The notes under the pieces are model-generated. The model was given only the letters and a program-made list of their open reading frames with translations, was not told where the DNA came from and did not search any database. From Gamarada debralockiae (lineage: Eukaryota; Ascomycota; Leotiomycetes; Helotiales; Hyphodiscaceae), in NCBI GenBank assembly GCA_002803225.1, contig NXFV01001128.1, positions 39,495-103,494 on the forward strand: a stretch of 64,000 nt of DNA, in the 5' to 3' direction. Shown in pieces: positions 1 to 11,934 of this stretch. The translations under genes were made by a program, and so were the position numbers. Within the stretch, counting starts at the first letter, position 1. Each line of letters starts with the position of its first letter.

Positions 1-878
1 CCCGGGTGATGTTTCTGTTGAGAATAGTGTTAAGGATCATGCCCATCGTGTAGATGTTCGAGGTTTAAAGATGTTGCCGCTGGTTGAGTTTTGGCAACTG
101 TTTGCCCTTATGGGGATTTTAACTGGCATTGGGTTGATGACTATCAAGTAAGTCAAACTCCCTATCCTAATTATTTTCCATACTAATTCTTGAAAAAGCA
201 ACATTGGTAATGACGCCACCGCCTTATGGCGCCATTACGATGACTCGGTAACGGAAGACTTCATCATGAAGCGCCAAGCAATGCACGTCTCCATCCTCTC
301 AGTCTGCAGCTTTACAGGACGTCTCCTCAGCGGTCAGTCTTACCCCTTTTCCTTCGTCCTCTCCCTCACAAACTGATATCAATCCAGGCGTCGGATCCGA
401 CTTCCTCGTCAAAGTCCTCAAAGCATCCCGCCTCTGGTGCCTAACCCTCGCCTCCCTAATCTTCCTAACTGCGCAACTCTTCGCCCTCTCAATACAAAAC
501 CCACACTATCTCGGTCTCGTCTCAGGCTTCACGGGTCTCGCGTACGGCTTCCTCTTCGGCTGTTTCCCCTCCCTAGTCGCCGAAGCCTTTGGCGTTCACG
601 GGCTGAGCCAGAATTGGGGATGCATGACACTGTCCCCTGTTATCAGTGGGAATATATTTAATCTGTTCTACGGGATTATGTATGACAGACATAGTATTGT
701 GAAGGATGGTGGTGAAAGGGTGTGCACGGAGGGTCTGGAGTGTTATCGGAGTGCGTATTTAGTGACGGTGGTAGCATGTTTGTTGGGGTTGGTGGTGAGC
801 TTATGGAGTATTAGGTATACTCATGCTTTGAGGATGGAGGAGGAGAGGGTTAGGGAATTAGGGGAACATGATGCGTGA
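1..878 (+). CDS. MFS transporter, MCH1-like, C-terminal part (5' truncated by window edge)
   Basis: Major facilitator membrane transporter, probably the MCH1 type (a yeast monocarboxylate-permease homologue whose substrate is not settled). Only the C-terminal half is in the window. Exons visible: 2-147, 199-332 and 388-878, joined by introns 148-198 (GTAAGT) and 333-387 (GTCAGT), all in one frame. The joined protein reads through an INNIGNDATALW segment and then FTGRLLSGVGSD, the loop between helices typical of this family. It ends with several hydrophobic helices (around 430-560 and 750-815) and the conserved NWGCMTLSPVISGNIFN stretch before a short charged cytoplasmic tail. It is convergent with the dehydrogenase that ends at 1259. 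The MFS assignment is firm; the MCH1 assignment is by remembered motif only. Confidence 0.7.
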
Positions 879-1258
879 TTTGAACGGAAGGGGAGGTTGG
901 ATATACCCGATGAGTGGAGGGAGATGAGCTGGACTGGCGGTTACTGTTGACGAAAACCGAATATAGACACAGGACGACTGCATTGTAATAAAAGGTGGCG
1001 TTTGATAGAGCTTTCCTTTCTTGATTTGAGCATTTAGAGCGACGACGAATACGACAGATGAATTTGCAAGCAGCATCGAGGGCAGTTGAAGACGCAACTT
1101 GTCAACATTCTTTCCTCATTTCGCTGACATGCCAAGTTTTGCTATTGAACTATAGAACAAACCTCCCCAGTTCCTAGTTCAAATTTACGTACAATCTGGA
1201 AACGCTTTTCTCGAGCCCTTTCCTCCAAACATTCTCCCCCTTTCAATCGCTTAACCAT
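879..1258. other. Spacer between convergent genes
   Basis: 380 bp between the stop codons of the transporter and the dehydrogenase. It must hold both 3' UTRs. I see no gene in it. Confidence 0.6.
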
Positions 1259-2239
1259 TCAAATTCCCCGTCCTCCATCAATCTCTAAACAGGTACCAGT
1301 AATGAACTTCGCCTCATCACTCGCCAAAAACAAACAGTAATTTGCAACATCAGTCGGGTCCGTGAGTCTTCCCAAAGGCACGTTACCGAGGAATTTCTTC
1401 ACGTTTTCTTCGGTGAAGGGGACGCCTACGAAAGTCTCGAATCTGTTCTCATCAACACTTGTCTCTCCAATAGTCATCGAATCTGGAAAGGAATCGGGGT
1501 TGGGGAAGATATAGAGGAACTTACAGTCCAGTGCCACTCAAAAGAGGACAAACTGAGTTAACTCGAATTTTCTTGTCGCCGTACTCGGCCGCGAGTCCTT
1601 TGGTAGCATTTGCCACGGCGGCTTTGCTGGCGTTGTACCATACCAAGCCAGGACGAGGTCGTGTGGCGCCGATGGAGGCTATGTTGATTATGCTACCTCC
1701 TTCACCTTGATTGATGAGGTTGGGAATGAAGTGTCTCGAGGACTGAGATGATGTTAGAGTTGCTCGGGTGAGAGGAGAAGGGTGTGATGTAGAGGGAGCT
1801 ACTCACGTAGAAGATGCTCTTGACATTCACGGCAAACACTTTATCGAACTCATCTTCAATTACTTCCATCGAGGGCTATGTCACTCACATTAGCTCCAAT
1901 TCTCCCCATCAAAATATCTCACCCACGTACCTTATTCCTATAACTCGTCCCGGCATTATTAACCAAAATATCCAACCTCCCAAATTTACCCACCGTATTC
2001 TCAATGCAACGCTCCCAATCCTCCTCATTCGTCACATCCATCTTTATGAAATGCATACTCTTTGGATGCGTAGTGGCAACGCGTTCGCCGCCAATAGAAT
2101 CCAGGTCTGCTACGACGACTTTGCAGCCTTCTTCTGCGAAACGTTTGCTGATTGCTTCGCCGAAGCCGGATCCGCCTCCTGTTACTATGGCGACTTTGCC
2201 GGACAAGCGGCTGCCGAGAACTTTGGGTTCGGTGGACAT
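1259..2239 (-). CDS. Short-chain dehydrogenase/reductase (SDR), 259 aa
   Basis: NAD(P)(H)-dependent classical SDR. Exons on the minus strand: 2239-1931, 1875-1807, 1742-1525 and 1442-1259; all three introns are GT..AG and the sum is 780 nt. Visible motifs: the cofactor-binding TGGGSGFG (residues 20-27), acidic ADLD after beta-2 (about 44-47, favouring NAD over NADP), NNAG (94-97), catalytic Ser149 in IASIG, and YNASK with Tyr162 and Lys166. The C-terminus LEIDGGRGI is the usual SDR end. Length is normal for a cytosolic single-domain SDR (about 250 aa). The substrate cannot be told from the sequence; glucose-dehydrogenase-like or 3-oxoacyl-reductase-like annotations would be equally defensible. 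Several long open frames on the opposite strand over this gene are shadows. Confidence 0.92.
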
Positions 2240-4945
2240 TTTGGCGTTGCTGATGTTGTTTGGTCTGGATGAGGGTGGAACAAGGTTGGATGGATATTAG
2301 AACATAAAAGGGGAAAAGAACGTCCGATTTGACGAAGTTTATCTAGATTTGGGGAAGTGTTACTGCATCTGCGTATGAGTTGATTGAGAGCTTTTCAATG
2401 GAAGCTGAGGAGTAAGATGTATATGAATTCTAAAGCGTAGCCGTTACATTGTAGAAGGTGTAGGATGAGGCCGAGTGGCATGAGGGGTAAATCACGTGGT
2501 GTACGGTTGGGGAGCTCTCCCTTCAAGGACCGCCAATCATCCAGTACGTATTTGTGGGAGCTTGTCTTCAAAGTTCTTGGTGACAAACAAATAACCGTAG
2601 ATAGCCTTATGTATATCCCAATCAAATGGTAGTATCTTGAACCTGAGGATTAGGACTGCTGAATTTCTCGAATTAAGCTGTCTGGAGATCTTATCTTATC
2701 ACCCCGCATCTCCCGCACCCCTTTTCACGGCTTCTCACCTCCACGTGCTGTCGGAGCTTCTCCTCCAAGATCATCGACCATACAGGTTACCCTAGGATTT
2801 ATTGACTATCTTAAGATCTATTTTTGAAAGATAGACCTGATTCAAACCTGGACGATAAAGCAAATCCTCCTAAACATGGTCGATGTCGTGTTCCCTTCGC
2901 CAAGAAATTCCGTTGACGCAGAGACGCGAATACAGTGCGCCACAAAGCGTAGCTTCGAAAGGGATCGTGAAATCAATGATACCTCTCTTCTTCTGCTTCC
3001 AATAAACACTCACTTCCTTCTATTCTGGGTACGACACCCGGTATTTCACGCATAACTTGAAACAAGACAGCTGCGTCATACAAGGCTGTGGTCTTTCGGC
3101 TTGATACTTTGGAGTGATGATGGGAGCCTTTTGAGCTTTGGAGTTTTTGTCACTGGTTGCTACAAGGCTGCAGGGATAGTTCGAGATTTGAAATGTTGTT
3201 GGGGGGCGTGCGAGGAAGTGTCGTCCCCTGTTTGTGCCTTGTTTTCGAGTGTATGAAGGATGCGGACGCGGTCTTGCCAAGCCGGACCATAGTGGATATG
3301 GCTGGATAGAGAGAGCTTCCCGCGGGGTTCTCCCGGTGTCTTGCAGCTCTATCTGCGAATCCATTAGACATCCTGAGAATGGCTTCGTACAAGCGCCTTT
3401 CTGTGACAGCATGCGGAAGAATAGGCCGATGCCTCATTTGCGAGGATAAGAATGAATGCAACGTCATGATAGCGATATGCACGCCACCACGTCGATGTCG
3501 ATGGCAGCATGGGATTCTTGTGTAATGACGGGTAAATCCTCATTGGACAGCAACGACACCACTCCTTGAAGAAGGTACAACGGCAACGCCGAATTATTTT
3601 TGCTTTGCTTCATGTACATCGTCATACTTCAACAGAATATCTACCACTTTCGTTGTTCCGCTCTCACATGAGGTGAAAGCTAGAAACAGCGCCAAAGTAG
3701 TGGGTGCAAAAGACTTTCATTCGGCCTTTTCGGAGGTACTCTTGAATATGGGTCTCATCCAAGCCTAGAAAAACCAAGATACCATCACTTCTCCGCAGGC
3801 GCCTTACTCTAGGTCATGCACGTCAAGGCTTGACGGAGATTCAGTCGATGTTGCCAGCCGAATTTCAAATCAAATCGATTCCGTTTTAGATGAATGTAAT
3901 TTTATATCCAAGCCTCACGCGCGAGCGAGCCGACGCTCACCCCTTGATTGCCGACCCTTTACCAACCTCCTCGATTCCTCCCCAGGCTGACAAGGCTCCG
4001 GAGCATAGATTGACTGACGTGATTGAGGCAGCCCAGCCACCTTCTTTTCACTCATACTCGCAGGTCTCCACTTTCTCGAAACAGGTCGAATTGCAGATTT
4101 ACATCTACTGTAGACTTTTGAGGTGGATCTAGCTGCACGCGGACAAACTCTGACTTGCTCTGATCGAATGGCGAGAGTTACGCCCCCATATGCACTTTGA
4201 CTTTCTGATGCCAATTTAGGTGTGCCAGAGCGGCTTGCTCCTTGTCCAACAAGACAGCCCCCCTGCAGATGCTCAAGAAGCTCTTCCAAAATCCTTGGTC
4301 GCACACATGCAACCAATATTGCAGAGCTCACACACAGTATTTGAAAGCACTAACTGAACCCTAGAAAGGGTACCTAAGTCGAATCGGCGTCCCGGGGGGC
4401 AAGAATAATAAACCGGCCTTATCCCGTTCGTTCAGGCCATCGAAACAAAATCGCGGTGTGATAGACCACAGTGACATCTCGTAATTCTCATTGAATTCTA
4501 GCTCCGTCCTCAGAATTCCGCCGCCTCAAAACAACTACCATGGCCATGAGACCGTAGATCGTGTCAATCCTCCTCTTCCTCTTCCTCTTCCACAACTCAC
4601 TGTCGCTCCCCACCACACATTCGTTACTTGTATGGTAATAGAATTGTATGTTTGACCCTCTGGCTGCGTTGACCCTGCCTTTTCTTGAAACATTCAATCC
4701 TGATGATCCTTTCAGACTGCAGATCGGTGTTCATTTTAACTCGCTCCGTCGTTCGTTAGAAAACTGCTGCAAAAGACCGTGCTTTGTTGCTGGCCCGCAG
4801 CCAAGGAAGAACTTGCCTCGCCTATCGGGACTCTCCCTTCGAATCTTCGCGACTTTCACATTTCTGTCCCCCAATTTCTCTCAATAACATCGACCACGCG
4901 ATTGCAACGTCGCGACGGAGTGGACCAGCCGACAAAGTCTTTTAG
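2240..4945. other. 2.7-kb spacer without a supportable gene
   Basis: Holds the SDR promoter (about 2240-2700) and the upstream region of BST1. Short open frames overlap on both strands between 3020 and 4330, but none has a recognisable motif, a coherent splice model or one-strand dominance. A 49-codon cysteine-rich frame at about 3379-3528 (+) was considered and set aside. Confidence 0.5.
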
Positions 4946-7900
4946 ATGCGGAGGCGGTCATCTGGATCGGCCGCAGAGGAAGAAGGCGACGATTCAGCTA
5001 CAAATGAGGACGTAAATTCCACTTTCGAGGGAGCAGGGGGGGATTCGACATCCAACAACCCTAAGAATCTTCAGACGACAACGCGACCGTCAATCGCCCA
5101 GCATACATCAACAAACGAGTTGGATCGACGGAAAAGCACCGACAAGAGACCCTCTACTGCAAGGAGTAGACGTCCAAGCAACACGAGTTGGAAACCGTCT
5201 GAATCTGAATCGCTCACACGAAATGGGCAAATAGAAAAGAGTCGATCTACTGTCATCACTGTACCCTCGAAAGAGGCCAGTGCAGCGGACAAGATGCCCG
5301 AATCTCGACAGAATGTTCGTCGCTCGAGACTCCGAAGTCCATGGTCATGTTCTGTCCTCACACTCGTTACAACGTCTTTGGCAACCCTCTGTCTGGTTGC
5401 GATAATACACTCTTTCCTCAACCGGCAGTTGGATACGAAAGGATGTCGCATGTCATATATGAGGCCTTCGTTTGCGAAGCTTTCTGACTTCGATACGGAG
5501 CATACACGTTTTGCAAGCAAATATTCGGTTTATCTATACAGGGAAGGGATGGTAGATGAGGATACTAAGGTATGGAAACACGGTCAGTGGGACTGATATC
5601 ACTGACTGATCATCATACAGGTCAAAGGAGTTCCTGTTCTTTTTATACCCGGGAATGCTGGTAGTTACAAGCAGGTCCGGCCCATTGCGGCAGAAGCTGC
5701 CACCTATTTCCACGATGTCTTACGGCACGATCCTGCTGCAATCAATGCCGGCGCTCGAAATTTAGACTTCTTCACAGTCGACTTCAACGAGGATATAACC
5801 GCTTTTCACGGCCAGACAATGTTGGATCAAGCTGAATACTTGAACGAGGCGATTGCGTACATTTTGTCTCTTTATCACGACCCTCGCAGATCCGAACGAG
5901 ACCCCGATCTACCAGATCCCGCATCTGTGATAATACTGGGGCATTCAATGGGAGGAATAGTGGCTCGGACGATGTTGGTCATGCCAAATTACCAGTCGAA
6001 TTCGATAAATACGATTATTACCATGTCTGCACCGCATGCACGACCCCCTGTTTCCTTCGATGCGGAGATTGTGAGGACATACAAGCAGATCAACGACTAT
6101 TGGAGGCAAGCATATTCACAAAAGTGGGCGAATAACAACCCGTTGTGGCACGTTACCTTGATATCAATCGCAGGAGGAGGACTTGATACCGTGGTTCCAT
6201 CAGATTATGCTAGTCTGGAGTCCTTAGTACCAGATACCCATGGTTTCACGGTTTTCACTTCCTCAGTTCCAAATGTCTGGACGGGGATGGACCACCAAGC
6301 TATCCTCTGGTGCGATCAGTTCCGAAAAGTTGTTGTCCGATCATTATACGACGTTATCGATGTTAATCGGCCTGCGCAGACGAAACCTCGCGCAGATAGG
6401 ATGAGAGTTTTCAAGAAGTGGTATTTGACTGGGATGGAAGCTGTCGCTGAGAAGACGCTGTCGCAGAAGGAGCCCACTACTCTCCTAACTTTGGAGGATA
6501 ACTCGAACTCTATAATTGCACAGGGGGAACGATTGACACTCCGGAAGTTTGGCCAGTCGCACAAGCCACGCGCGCATTTGCTACCCATTCCCCCGCAAGG
6601 CTCGCCAGGGGGCAAGAGATTCACGCTTTTGACAGATCAGAGGCTTGATAAGCCAGGCGATTCCGGCAAATTGGAGGTCCTCTTCTGCAGCGTTTTCCCT
6701 TTGCACCCTGGACAATCAGCAACTTTGTTCTCCATGAACATGGACCTTTCAGGAGATAGCTCTGGATCTACAAGATTGGCGTGCAAAAATGCTGCCTCCG
6801 ATGTCATATCGTTACCAGCGTCTACGAGAACAACCAAACGCCCATTTTACCTGGATGAAGAGGCGGAGATTCAACCATTTTCTTACCTCCAATACGACCT
6901 GGAGGATATTTTGGATCATCAGTTTGTTGCTATAGTCGACAAGGCTATTGATCCAATGCCAGGATGGGTTATCGCCGAGTTCAGTGACAACGTGCAATCT
7001 CATAAGGTTCGCTCACTAGGGCTTCGACGATTGCTGGCCTTCGGGATGAAGATCAAGCTTCCGGCAACCCGGCCCATGGTCGCAGAAGTTAAGATTCCGG
7101 CATTGCACTCGAGTTTGTTGGCGTACAACCTCGAAATGAGCAGTCAAGTCTGTGGAGAGGAATCAGAGCTTTTCACTCCATTACTCCGACAGTATATCTC
7201 GGACCCCTACGAGTCGAAATACTTTGTCAACGTCAAACAGGCGAACATCAATTTACATGGGGTGTCTCCTTTTATGCCACCTCCGCTCAAACACAAGACC
7301 ATCCAAGATGGCCTGAGCCTTCAATTCTGGACGGATCCTACATGCAATTCCAGTATTAAGATATCCTTGAAGGTTGACATTCCTGGAAGCTTAGGAAAGC
7401 TCTATATGCGATACAGGACAGTGTTTGCTGCTTTCCCATTACTCGTCGTCGCCCTGGTTTTGAGGAAGCAGTTCCGTGTGTATGACGAGACCGGAATTTT
7501 CATGTCGTTCTCGGAGAGTTTGGACTTGTGCCTCCGCCAATCACTACCACTCGTACTTGTAGCTCTCACGTGCTTGTCTATATCATTGGCACAAGCAAGC
7601 TCAGCGCCTTCTCAGCCCGCTCCGAGCGGCTTCTGGGGCTGGAGAGGGAATGCGACGGAATCGCAGATCGACTTCACCAAGAACGACCTCCTAGTTGGTT
7701 CACAAGATCCATTCTTTTGGTTCATGGTCCCTCTAATTGGTCTGGTGTGCGTGGGAGCATGTGTCATGATAAATTACGCAGCCCTTGCAATTACTCATGT
7801 GTTTAGCATCATGTACGGATGGCTCAGCATCAAACCAGCATGGTTGCGAAACGATGATCGGAGGAGAGCACCATCACCTGCTTTTGCGCCATCAACTCCG

Positions 7901-8485
7901 CGGCGGCGGGTCCTTACCACAGCAATTCTGCTGTTGCTGGTGTCAACGGTTATCCCGTATCAATTCGCCTATCTTGTTGCGTGTCTTGTACAGATAGCCA
8001 CTTGTACACGTGCTCTTCGATTTGCCAAGGAGGCTCGGTCCAACACCAACTTCAATTTTTATAACTACGCGCACTCGATCCTTATCCTCATGTTATGGAT
8101 CCTTCCAATCAATCTACCCATTCTCGTTGTGTGGGTGCATAATCTGGCCGTACACTGGCTTACGCCGTTCTCATCACACCACAATGTCCTTTCTATCATG
8201 CCGTTCATCCTCCTCGTTGAAACTCTGACGAGTGGCAAGATGGTCCCAAGAGTTACATCTCGCCTACGCCATCTCACCAGCGTCTTCTTCTTCTGCATCG
8301 CGATCTACGCCGCAGTCTACGGAGTGACTTACGCTTATATGCTGCACTACCTCGTCAACTTCATCGCAGCTTGGCTGGTAGCCATCCATTCCTCAGCATC
8401 ATCCTGGACATTCGCTGGCCTAAGCTCAATGTTCGAACCCGAAGGCACCGACAACACACGGAACAAAAGAGGGAAGACACCATGA
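4946..8485 (+). CDS. bst1: GPI inositol-deacylase (BST1/PGAP1 family), 1162 aa
   Basis: Removes the acyl chain from the inositol of GPI anchors in the ER, a step needed for efficient export and quality control of GPI-anchored proteins. Two exons, 4946-5569 and 5621-8485, with a 51-bp intron (GTATGG..CATACAG) at a codon boundary. The first ~130 residues are a Ser/Arg-rich cytosolic tail; one membrane segment lies at about 135-156. The lumenal lipase domain follows, with VLFIPGNAGSYKQVR near 214-228 and the nucleophile elbow GHSMGG (Ser about 317). Several membrane segments fill the C-terminal 450 residues, as in the family. Length (about 1100-1160 aa in related fungi) is normal. It stands alone on its strand with about 1.2 kb of spacer downstream. 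Confidence 0.95.
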
Positions 8486-9688
8486 TCGTCCTTACCCATT
8501 TCACGCATGTATTCCCCGCCGTTAATCACCAAAATATACGATTCACACGATCCGATTCCATACACCTTTCCACGGCATCACATTTTCCATTTCAGCAGTA
8601 GTAGAACATTCACAAGCGGCGTTTGCAGCATACAATGAGCGTTTTGGTCCCTCAAGCGCACGACTTCTCTAGATTTTCACACGGTGTTCATGCATTTGGC
8701 GCACTGTACATAGGGTCTGGACTTTCTTCCCTTCTTCATTCTGCATCGCACTAGGCCAGTACGCTGGCCGTTTTTATGCTGTTTTTCACGCACCGCATGA
8801 GTAAGCCGGGACCAATAGGTGGCTGGCTATATTAATGTTTATATCTTGATGATCAGGAGGAGGGGAAGATCTGACGGAAGGCAAGGAGGAAGAGGGGGGA
8901 GGGAGCATTGGTTGTATATTGTCTGCAAGGTTACTTGGCTTTTGGGAGCTGGATCCAGTCTTTTAGCTCTGGCTGGTCAGGGAGGAGGTTGTTTTAAGAG
9001 GATGTTATATGACCCTTGAGGCGCGGAACTCATAGATGGTGCAGTGATGCAAGCTTGATAGGATGGAGCCAGCAAGGCAAGCCTTTGAATATAGAGTCTA
9101 TGGATGTTTATACATACATTATAATTGTGTCTCCGCGTCCACAATGCTGTGAGGTGAATGTGACATTGCGAATTGAGAGTAAATTCGCATTGATTTGTGG
9201 GCGAAATAGAAACGAAGGGGAACGGATGTGGGAAGAAGTTGCATAGTCTTAGCAGCAGCATAGACAAGGAAGGTAAGACTAGGATTTGGGGTGGGTTTGA
9301 AGTTGGGGGAAATTGACGCTAGAAAATGAAGTAGTTCTGAAAGCGGGGGTGTATGGAGTATTTGGGAGAGATGAAGGGAAGTTGATGCTGGAAACCGAAG
9401 TGGTTTTAAAGGCGTAGAGGGCGAATTGGAGGTTGGGGCTAGGGGGGTTTTAGAGCTTAGGGGAAGGGTGGGGACTCTGTTGAGGATAGGGACAGGAGAA
9501 AACGACCTCGGTAGAGAACGGGGGGTGACGAGGGATGTTTAGGTAGATGGGTAACGCTAGTTACAAGGAGATGGAGGGTGGGGAGGGCAGGAGAATGAGG
9601 GTCAGCGAGAAAAGGGGGGCAAGGCACGTGTCGAGTACGCAAGCGACTTGCCAATGGAAGTATATAAACTGTGGAATATCTGGGTATG
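8486..9688. other. Spacer with purine-rich tracts
   Basis: Downstream of BST1. It contains a purine-rich run (about 8850-8915) and G-rich sequence from about 9270 to 9620, including the degenerate repeat listed separately. No gene seen. Confidence 0.5.
9313..9414 (+). repeat. Degenerate direct repeat, 33-nt arms, 69-bp period
   Basis: The arms at 9313-9345 and 9382-9414 align without gaps. By eye 25 of 33 positions match and seven of the eight differences are transitions. Confidence 0.55.
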
Positions 9689-10246
9689 TTAGCCTTTCCT
9701 AACCCTAAGGAAAAGTGCAGACGTATCTTGAGGCCAAATAGTATGGACAGGATGATCTGGGGTCCATTGACCTTTTTCAGTCAGTCTGCGGCCTTCGGAA
9801 TCTTCAGGCGGATCTTCAAACTTCTTGGTATAAGGCTTGACAGGAAAGGTTGATATCCAGTCAGGAACCTAGGATGGAAGATTAGCTCTGCGCAAGGACG
9901 GTTCAATATTTCGAGCTTGACATAAAACAAGCAAGTTCCGTGACCGCCGAATAGAACTTTCTCGCTGCATAAGTGTATACCTGCACTACTGGCTTCCTGT
10001 AGTCGATTTGTACTATTTCATCCTCCACATAACTCGCCTGTGTTTTTGAAGACGAAAGTGCTACATCGACAAAGCCTAAATGAGCAAAGACCATGTCTCG
10101 TGGGTCTGCCACCTCAAAGCCACGTCTTGACACCAAAACCTCGAGCAAACTGGGAGGTTTACTTGAAGTAGGCTTTGGCCTCCGAGGACGTAAAGTTGGA
10201 AACCCAGAACTGCTTTATCCGTGGTGCTAAGTGAGCCAAAATAAAT
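9689..10246 (-). pseudogene. HET-domain (heterokaryon incompatibility) gene remnant
   Basis: Remnant of a fungal allorecognition-type gene. On the minus strand one frame (10148 back to about 9960) reads LLEVLVSRRGFEVADPRDMV and then IDYRKPVVQVYTYAARKFY, which matches the stretch 'LL..RR.F..SDPRD..YA.LG' followed by 'DY.K...EVY...A' found in HET proteins. The match continues in a second frame with ARNIEPSLRRANLPS, a TAG stop at about 9870, then VPDWISTFPVKPY and a tail that stops at 9689. HET proteins normally have a LPSWVPDW motif here, so the stop sits where the first Trp should be. The first half of a HET gene (N-terminal conserved block) is not found upstream. Frameshift plus stop plus missing 5' part make this a pseudogene. 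Family assignment is from motif memory. Confidence 0.72.
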
Positions 10247-10541
10247 ACAAATAAAGCGAAGGTGAAAGATAAATGAATCATATTGAATAATAGCCAATAA
10301 TAGCAAAATTAATATAAACATTGTTAACCGGGTTTATATAAAGGCTCACCTTTTCATAAATATCGCAACAGTAAGTGTTTAACTGGAGGGTGGAGCATTT
10401 TTTATTCTTTTGGGATTCTTAGATTCCAACGCACGTTGCCTACGAATCTGCATTGTCTTTTCAAAGGACCATCCAATTCTAGGGGATCAATCCAGTCCAG
10501 GACCAACTGAGGCCGGGCACAAGGCTTACCGGGTTTCCTTA
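10247..10541. other. AT-rich spacer
   Basis: Between the HET remnant and the end of the secreted-protein gene. AT-rich from about 10220 to 10345. Nothing recognised. Confidence 0.4.
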
Positions 10542-11309
10542 TCACAACTCATACCCATGATCCCACCACCCACCATCCTCGACTTCGGGATCTCTCCTCT
10601 TCTCTCTTTCTCCGAATCCCTTCAACAATGGCCCCACAGCTTCACTCTCCTCGGGCCTTTCAAAAAACACAGCCCCCCGCCTCTCAAGAGCCATACACCT
10701 CTCCTCCATACTAAGCGCATTCCAAACGGGCCCAAGATCCCCTCTTACCATCTTCCAGTTATCATACCTCAACACCCACACGCCTCCCTGCTCCGGCCAG
10801 CCAAGGAACAGCACTTCCCTTTCATCAGGCCACATCTTCCTCCACTTCGCCCTCGTGGTCATCTCGAAGTCATTGTAGCTGCTCCACCACTTCCCGCCTA
10901 TCTTGCGAAGCTGCATGCAAAACGCGTCTTCCTCTGTTTCATTAGAGGAGCGAGAGGTAGGGTGAAAGCGATCAAGGCCGATATAGGCAAGTTCGACGGC
11001 GTGCACGCGTTCGGCGATGATAATGCCACCGACGCTAGGCCAGCAGTGGACGACGTTCGTATACAAACTCAAGCCAGGATCTAGGCGTATCAAGCCGGAT
11101 TCGAGATCGAGCCATGGGACGTCGGTGAAGTCTCTTTCCTCGCTAAACACGGCTGTATAGTCGTGTTGCTCTTTTGCAAGGCTTGCTAGGTGGCATTCAA
11201 CATCTTCGGGTGCACATTGTCCCGATGCCTGTGGAGGTGCTTGAGTAACTGCAGAGGCCAACCTACAGAAGATAAGAAGGCTGAGAAACCGTACAGACGT
11301 ACTTCTCAT
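10542..11309 (-). CDS. Secreted protein of unknown function, 255 aa
   Basis: I do not recognise a family. Single exon with an ATG at 11309. The N-terminus has a classical signal peptide: a positive start (MRSTSVR), a hydrophobic core (FLSLLIF) and a likely cleavage site after LASA (residue 20). The mature part has few cysteines (near residues 32 and 39, and later ones around 90, 130 and 200) and no membrane segment or GPI signal. The body is rich in Trp, Glu and Arg, for example KWWSSYNDFEMTTRAKWRKM. Long uninterrupted coding sequence with sensible composition and a signal peptide argues that the gene is real. It could be a small cell-wall or host-interaction protein, but nothing in the sequence proves either. 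An overlapping frame on the plus strand (10410-11084) is judged a shadow. Confidence 0.7.
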   Translation of the reverse strand: MRSTSVRFLSLLIFCRLASAVTQAPPQASGQCAPEDVECHLASLAKEQHDYTAVFSEERDFTDVPWLDLESGLIRLDPGLSLYTNVVHCWPSVGGIIIAERVHAVELAYIGLDRFHPTSRSSNETEEDAFCMQLRKIGGKWWSSYNDFEMTTRAKWRKMWPDEREVLFLGWPEQGGVWVLRYDNWKMVRGDLGPVWNALSMEERCMALERRGAVFFERPEESEAVGPLLKGFGEREKRRDPEVEDGGWWDHGYEL

Positions 11310-11934
11310 TTAGAATAGATTTGGGGGGAGTCTAGAAGATGAGGGAAAGTGAAGACTGTTTTGCTCGTTCGTGGGCAGGTTTTTGGATATTTGACGCTTT
11401 CAGGGTTGAACACGGTGTTCTCTAATTCGTGTGCTTTCGATTACTTCGAACGTTAAATCTACAACCCAACATAGACTGAGCTCTTTTGGCTTATTTTAAT
11501 AAATTTTTAGAAACACGTTCAATCGTCAATCAAATTGGTCATTCGTATGGTATCATAAATGACAGTCAGAATATACAGCCAGACATCCTCCATGGTATAT
11601 GTGCAAAAATCCTCCCAAGATTAGGTGTATATATCCCACGTCCAATGATGCCGGACGCCAGTTCGTTATATGTATATATGCAAGCAAAGGTGCTTTCGAC
11701 CTTCATTAATCCTCTATCCTAATGATGAAAATGACCGAAACGCCGTTACCCAGATGGCGAGTCCCGATCTATGTACGTGTGCGTAAAGATGTTGCAAGTC
11801 GTTGCGATGCCGTGCCGAAATCTAAATCCGAACCCAAAGCCGATTGCCCTTTTCGAATCGTCAATCGGTGTGTCCAACTGGCTAGTACCAGGAATTAAAA
11901 ATAAACAGTATGGTGATATGAGTTGCTAGGAGTC
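11310..11934. other. Spacer
   Basis: Promoter side of the secreted-protein gene and 3' side of the GH16 gene. No gene seen. Confidence 0.5.

Noticed and set aside
1814..2300. Plus-strand open frames of 98-152 codons
   Set aside because: Antisense shadows of the first exon of the SDR, whose motifs are unambiguous.
3379..3528. 49-codon plus-strand frame with six cysteines
   Set aside because: No signal peptide, no regular Cys spacing matching a family and overlapping frames on the other strand; likely chance.
3915..4331. 138-codon minus-strand frame
   Set aside because: Starts at GTG, unrecognised sequence and no splice continuation.
10410..11084. 224-codon plus-strand frame opposite the secreted protein
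   Set aside because: Proline-rich shadow; the minus strand has a signal peptide and a full-length frame from an ATG.
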